From: a virus
Reading direction: 5' to 3' (one strand)
DNA length: 34,652 nt
IMG/VR virus record: IMGVR_UViG_3300032665_000117
Span: 1 to 34,652 of that record
Shown here: piece after piece, positions 31,065-34,652 of the stretch
Layout of the letters: each line of letters starts with the position of its first letter
Numbering within the stretch: the first letter of the stretch is position 1
Program-made: the position numbers and the translations under genes
The notes under the pieces: model-generated
Seen by the model: only the letters and a program-made list of their open reading frames with translations
What the model was told of the DNA's origin: nothing
Database searches by the model: none

Positions 31065-31160
31065 ATGAATTGGACAATTCTTACTGTAGTTTTTTATGCC
31101 ACCTGCGCTTTGCTATTGATGTCTGGAATTTACTGGGGGCTTCATGGAAAAAGAAATTAA
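31065..31160 (+). CDS. 31-residue single-pass membrane peptide
   Basis: MNWTILTVVFYATCALLLMS, then GIYWGLHGKRN: one membrane segment and a basic end. AAAGGATGGG ribosome binding site. It overlaps the next gene by 17 nt. Holin-like in shape only. Confidence 0.5.
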   Translation: MNWTILTVVFYATCALLLMSGIYWGLHGKRN

Positions 31161-31224
31161 TCGGGACGCGAAAGAAAGAATCGCAAAACTTGAAACGAAA
31201 ATGGAAAGTTTGGAGAAAAAATGA
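31144..31224 (+). CDS. 26-residue charged helical peptide
   Basis: MEKEINRDAKERIAKLETKM and a short tail form a heptad-like charged helix. It overlaps genes on both sides (17 nt and ATGA). Very short, so the call rests on coupling and composition. Confidence 0.4.
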   Translation: MEKEINRDAKERIAKLETKMESLEKK

Positions 31225-31448
31225 CTTGTGAATGCAAAAAACAATATTGGAATGTTTCGGACTACATGACTATTGTGGCTATATTTTTTCTCATGTGGAA
31301 ACCACTTCTTCTCATTTCATTTTTAGTGTTATGGTTTATTGGTTGGGTTCTTTGGGATAATTTTCTAAGACCTGAAAAAAAGGAAGCTATTATTCTTGTT
31401 CCTGAGACGAAGACTCCAAAGCCGAAAACCCAGCGGCTTGTGAAGTGA
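31221..31448 (+). CDS. 75-residue membrane protein
   Basis: One or two membrane segments (IVAIFFLMWKPLLLISFLVL, then WFIGWVL), a Cys-rich start (MTCECKK) and a Pro/Lys/Thr-rich soluble tail. The 3' end overlaps the 3' end of the convergent ejection gene by 59 bp. With the two peptides before it, this could be a lysis or membrane-attack cassette; inferred only. Confidence 0.6.
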   Translation: MTCECKKQYWNVSDYMTIVAIFFLMWKPLLLISFLVLWFIGWVLWDNFLRPEKKEAIILVPETKTPKPKTQRLVK

Positions 31449-33597
31449 CACCTTTTGATTTCAGATATTCTGCAAGTTTTTGCATTTTTGGAGCAAAAGT
31501 TGCGGGATTATTTCGGGCAAGAACTGCCTCTTCTACCATAGTCAAGAATTTTGGATCAGCAAACAATCTTGATGTTAAATAAGCACCTGTCAATCCTGCA
31601 CCAATTTTTGCAAAAGGATAAGGGTTTCCTAATAACAAATTACCCAACCCATAAAGAACTCCAGTTAGAATAGTAGCATCCGTTGCTGCCGTCGCAGTCT
31701 GTGATGTGTTCAAAAATTTCTGAGCCGTTTCCGCAAGACGACCTGTTACATTTTGGAGTCGATCCAGCTTTTGGTAAGCCTCTTTTCCTATGAGTTCTCT
31801 TACAATAGCTCGATCTGTTTTTTTCTCTAAAAGATTCGAGAATTTTCCTGTTTTAAGTTGTTTTGTTGTACTATCGATCATCTTATCGCCGATTACTTGA
31901 TCGAGTTTAGCAAAGCGAAGTTGATCCCAAAGTTCTCTCCCTTCAGTAGTTCCAAGCAATGATTGTTTTATTTCTCTGATGCCTCTAATAGAAGACATTT
32001 GATTCAAAATCTTATCCGGATTTTGATCTTTTTTAAGAAATTTACCGACGGTACCTTCTCGAAATGTTTTGATATGTTCAGAGGCTTTTTTATTCGCTTC
32101 CGCCAATAATTTGCCATGACCTTTGCCACTAGCTCCATATGCCAAGATCGTTTTATCCAATTCTTCGACAATTGGTTTTAACAACTTATCTAATCCGCCT
32201 TGAGTATCATATGATATTTCTTGAGAAATTGCCTTTTTAAGGTTTATTAAATCTTGGATTTTAGCAGGTCGTGCAGCACCTGTTACATCCACTAAATCTT
32301 GTTTAGCCATTTCTATAATATCTAATACATTTCTTTGAGGAGAAGATTTGAAGCTACCAGGTTTTAATTTGTTCTCTATATCTTGCATTCGAGCGAGAAT
32401 AGGCGTTGGGTTTGTCGCATCCGCAGGAGAAATTAAAGATTCATATTTTTCATAGATTTTAGAATATTCTTCTTGTGATGCTTTACGACTTTTTTTAGCC
32501 AAGTTTTGAAAAGCTTCACCTGCATCGTGAAGAGACTCAAATTTAACCTGCTTTCCCGCATCAATCACTTTTTTATATTCATCAATCACGTTAGTTGTCA
32601 TTTGAGATCTAAGTTTCTCTAAAGGTTGTCCAACCAATCCAGATGCTGCCAGTTTTGCTTGAATAGTTTTTAAAACATTACTGCCCGTTATCGTTCCTAC
32701 ATCAAGCGGAACTTCTGCTTCACGTGCTTTTTGAATCAATTCTGATTGCGTAGCAAGTTTACTTTTGGGCGTGAAAAATGCAGTAGCTTGAGCTAGTGAC
32801 TGTTTTGGATTTTTTAAGCTCTTTATGACTCCTGCTGCTCCACCCCCAATCAAATCACCAACAATCGATGCTGCGATAGTTCCAATGGGTCCAGCATCGC
32901 CTTCTTCTGCCATTTGAAGAGCTGTTCCTGCTCCCAAACCGCGAAGTGTTTCGGTACCCGTTGGAAGAATCGCTTTAGTTAATTCTTTTGTGCTCAGACC
33001 TGATTTAGCCAATTGAATTGCATTAGAAGGTTTTTTGATAAATCCCACCCAATTTGCAGCTTTCTCTAAAGCTCCTTCAGGATGAGTATCTATTCCAGTT
33101 GCTTTTTGAACTAATCCCCTTACTCCTAAGTCTGCTGTTTTTATAAATTCTTCAGACTTTTCAGGATGAGCAAGTTGATCTTGTAAGCTTTCTAAAAGTT
33201 TCTGATCTTCTTCGTCAAAAGCTCCTATAGATTTTAGCTCTAAAAGTCTTTCGATATCTTGAGCAACATTTTCTCTATATGGGACTTGTTGAGCTTCTTT
33301 CGAAGCAAGAGGTGCAACCGCCAATTCATATGGCATTAAAGCTCTTTCAGCAGCTCCTAAACCGACTTGCATACCGATTCTTCCGGCTTTTCTTGCACCA
33401 CGAACAGCTGCCGGCTTTTTAGATAAGAGATGCTTATCTATTTCTTGTTTCGTATATCCGGCTGCTAGGGCCTCTTTGTATTTATCCTCATGAAATTTTG
33501 AAGTGGATTGTTGTTGACCAGATCTTTTGGACAGGAAATCTTTTATCTCTTGATCGGTATATCCTTCGGCTCTTGCAATATCATGAGGAGTACTCAT
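31390..33597 (-). CDS. Internal virion/ejection-type protein
   Basis: 735 residues. The N-terminus has two copies of a short motif (DIARAEGYTDQEIKDFL and EALAAGYTKQEIDKHLL) that is common at the start of podovirus ejection proteins. Gly/Ala-rich hydrophobic stretches follow (GTIAASIVGDLIGGGAAG), then long helices and a C-terminal hydrophobic region (ATILTGVLYGLGNLLLG). This suits a protein injected into the cell envelope. It overlaps the next gene by ATGA. It is the longest protein in the window, and I see no lytic transglycosylase motif in it. Confidence 0.75.
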   Translation of the reverse strand: MSTPHDIARAEGYTDQEIKDFLSKRSGQQQSTSKFHEDKYKEALAAGYTKQEIDKHLLSKKPAAVRGARKAGRIGMQVGLGAAERALMPYELAVAPLASKEAQQVPYRENVAQDIERLLELKSIGAFDEEDQKLLESLQDQLAHPEKSEEFIKTADLGVRGLVQKATGIDTHPEGALEKAANWVGFIKKPSNAIQLAKSGLSTKELTKAILPTGTETLRGLGAGTALQMAEEGDAGPIGTIAASIVGDLIGGGAAGVIKSLKNPKQSLAQATAFFTPKSKLATQSELIQKAREAEVPLDVGTITGSNVLKTIQAKLAASGLVGQPLEKLRSQMTTNVIDEYKKVIDAGKQVKFESLHDAGEAFQNLAKKSRKASQEEYSKIYEKYESLISPADATNPTPILARMQDIENKLKPGSFKSSPQRNVLDIIEMAKQDLVDVTGAARPAKIQDLINLKKAISQEISYDTQGGLDKLLKPIVEELDKTILAYGASGKGHGKLLAEANKKASEHIKTFREGTVGKFLKKDQNPDKILNQMSSIRGIREIKQSLLGTTEGRELWDQLRFAKLDQVIGDKMIDSTTKQLKTGKFSNLLEKKTDRAIVRELIGKEAYQKLDRLQNVTGRLAETAQKFLNTSQTATAATDATILTGVLYGLGNLLLGNPYPFAKIGAGLTGAYLTSRLFADPKFLTMVEEAVLARNNPATFAPKMQKLAEYLKSKGVTSQAAGFSALESSSQEQE

Positions 33598-34211
33598 CCG
33601 AATATTTCCTCTAAAGATCTTTTTTTCTGAGGCGATTGACGAAAACTTTGTTGAGAAGTTCCATGTTCAGCGAGCCCTTGCTGAATGATCTGTTCCATAG
33701 CATCTAAAATACCTTCACGTTGAGCATCTGGAACTGTAGGATCATATATTTTTTCAGCTAAAGTTTCAAATTCTGCTTTATTTCGAATAGGGATGGTGCT
33801 TGCCAATGAAATCAAAGATTTTCCCAATTGCTCGTATTCCCCATATTTTTTTGCAGTTGTATTAAAAAATTGCGATCCTATTTTAGATCCTCTCCCCAAG
33901 CCACCAGATTTATTGATTTCTTTCATGCGTTGAAGAGTCTGAAGACCGGATTGAAGTTGAGCAATCTTCGGGGCACTCTTTGCCTGTCCTTGAAGCTTAT
34001 TTTTGACGATCTCTTTCTGGATATCCTCTGGAAAAGCCGAAATATCCTCTCCGAGCAAATTTTTATAAGCCTCAGATTTCTTTTGTCTGAGTATTTGTTC
34101 CCCAAAAAACTTAGGGATCTCCGTCGCAGCACTCTGAGATAGATTTCCGAGCCCTTTCATTAGCTGATCTGAGAATCTTGGGCTTCTATTTTCTTCAATG
34201 ATTTCTACCAT
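33594..34211 (-). CDS. Ejection-operon protein, helical
   Basis: 205 residues, starting MVEIIEENRSPRFSDQLMKG with an AGGAGATAG site. Mostly helical and polar with SQSAATEIPKFFGEQILRQK and LQSGLQTLQRMKEINKSGG. It lies between the Gly-rich protein and the 735-residue protein, as expected for the middle gene of a three-gene ejection cluster. Role inferred from position. Confidence 0.65.
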   Translation of the reverse strand: MVEIIEENRSPRFSDQLMKGLGNLSQSAATEIPKFFGEQILRQKKSEAYKNLLGEDISAFPEDIQKEIVKNKLQGQAKSAPKIAQLQSGLQTLQRMKEINKSGGLGRGSKIGSQFFNTTAKKYGEYEQLGKSLISLASTIPIRNKAEFETLAEKIYDPTVPDAQREGILDAMEQIIQQGLAEHGTSQQSFRQSPQKKRSLEEIFG

Positions 34212-34220
34212 ATCTATCTC

Positions 34221-34652
34221 CTAGAATTGTGCCTGTTGAAATCCAGAGGCGAGTGAACCTCCAAGTTGACCGCCTAACTGTGCCCCTGGAATGCCCCCAA
34301 AAGCCCCTCCAATTGCAGCGCCGGCTGCTGGAGCACCTATGCCTATTAGCTTACTTAAGAATGATTGCTTAGGCTGTTTTTTGATCAGGAAATTTTCATA
34401 GGGTCTTTGGCCGAGTAGTGATTCACTAATGCCTAATAGATCCATCAGAGCCTGTCTCTGAAGCCCTTGCCGTTGTTGTGCTAATTGCGAAGCGAAGTCA
34501 ATCGCGCCTTGAGTTTGAGCATTCTTAAATCCGCTTCCATGGCGTGCGCCCATCCCTAGTCCGCTAAATCTAGAAGCATTCTGACCCGAGAAGGTTTGAA
34601 AATCTCTTTGCGCCTGCTCTTCAATAGGTGCAAATGCAGCCTCATCGCCTTG
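34221..34652 (-). CDS. Gly/Ala-rich virion protein, partial
   Basis: The frame is open to the right edge, beyond an internal ATG at 34551-34553, so the N-terminus is missing or lies across the edge. The start of the visible part is Gln/Ala-rich (EEQAQRDFQTFSGQNASRF). The C-terminus is a hydrophobic GAPAAGAAIGGAFGGIPG region (a membrane-active glycine zipper) ending LASGFQQAQF. The pattern resembles the small ejection protein of P22-like phages. If the window is circular, the only start codon available at the junction is a TTG. Confidence 0.65.
   Translation of the reverse strand, partial: QGDEAAFAPIEEQAQRDFQTFSGQNASRFSGLGMGARHGSGFKNAQTQGAIDFASQLAQQRQGLQRQALMDLLGISESLLGQRPYENFLIKKQPKQSFLSKLIGIGAPAAGAAIGGAFGGIPGAQLGGQLGGSLASGFQQAQF

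Noticed and set aside
1-34652. Integrated prophage with integrase and attachment sites
   Set aside because: No integrase, excisionase, tRNA-overlapping direct repeats or host genes are visible.

Overview
The window looks like most or all of a tailed bacteriophage genome, probably podovirus-like. It is AT-rich and tightly packed, with many ATGA or TAATG overlaps between genes. The recognisable phage genes are a PBSX-type terminase large subunit, a P22-like portal, a scaffold, an N4-gp56-like major capsid protein, a head-tail connector, ejection-type proteins and four tail fibres. I see no tape measure, sheath, integrase, DNA polymerase or endolysin. The bacterial host cannot be read from the sequence.

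Layout. 1-6344 (minus) is a late structural operon read leftwards: major capsid protein, two related beta-rich virion proteins, two small proteins, an HNH endonuclease, and a connector that runs off the left edge. 6585-7442 (minus) holds two DUF551-like genes and a possible small terminase. 7551-8918 (plus) is a two-gene unit encoding membrane proteins. 8915-13060 (minus) is an early or accessory cluster: an HNH gene, many tiny basic proteins, a replication-type HTH protein, DUF551-like proteins and a Cro/CI-like HTH regulator. 13139-16049 (plus) is a recombination cassette: PD-(D/E)XK nuclease, coiled-coil protein and RecT. 16046-19755 (minus) has two tail fibres and three small genes. 19768-24188 (plus) has terminase and portal with an HNH/repeat insertion between them. 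24502-25620 (plus) and 25529-27186 (minus) are small-gene blocks. 27268-27957 (plus) is the scaffold. 27954-30970 (minus) has two more fibres, 31065-31448 (plus) a tiny membrane-protein cassette, and 31390-34652 (minus) ejection-type proteins running off the right edge. Joining the right edge to the left edge would make one continuous leftward operon from capsid through connector and ejection proteins to fibres, so the window may be a circularly permuted genome cut inside that operon.

The most unusual locus is the capsid gene (6344-3997). Its reading frame can be rebuilt only as four exons. Two interruptions (5906-6134 and 4619-4816) are small ORF-less group I introns, with P1 U-G pairs, P7 and P8 visible. 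The third (4855-5800) is filled by a two-motif LAGLIDADG endonuclease. It ends in a 14-nt guide-like sequence that pairs with both flanking exons, including a U-G wobble at the splice site, but it has no recognisable catalytic core of its own. The nearest core belongs to the intron 38 nt downstream. Exon 2 also carries two opposite single-base frame slips.

Other signs of mobile DNA are HNH genes abutting the connector and the portal, both of whose natural starts are unclear; a duplicated HNH 3' end with 66-bp tandem repeats; a tRNA-like remnant without an anticodon loop; and repeated expansion of fibre, DUF551-like and virion-domain paralogues.
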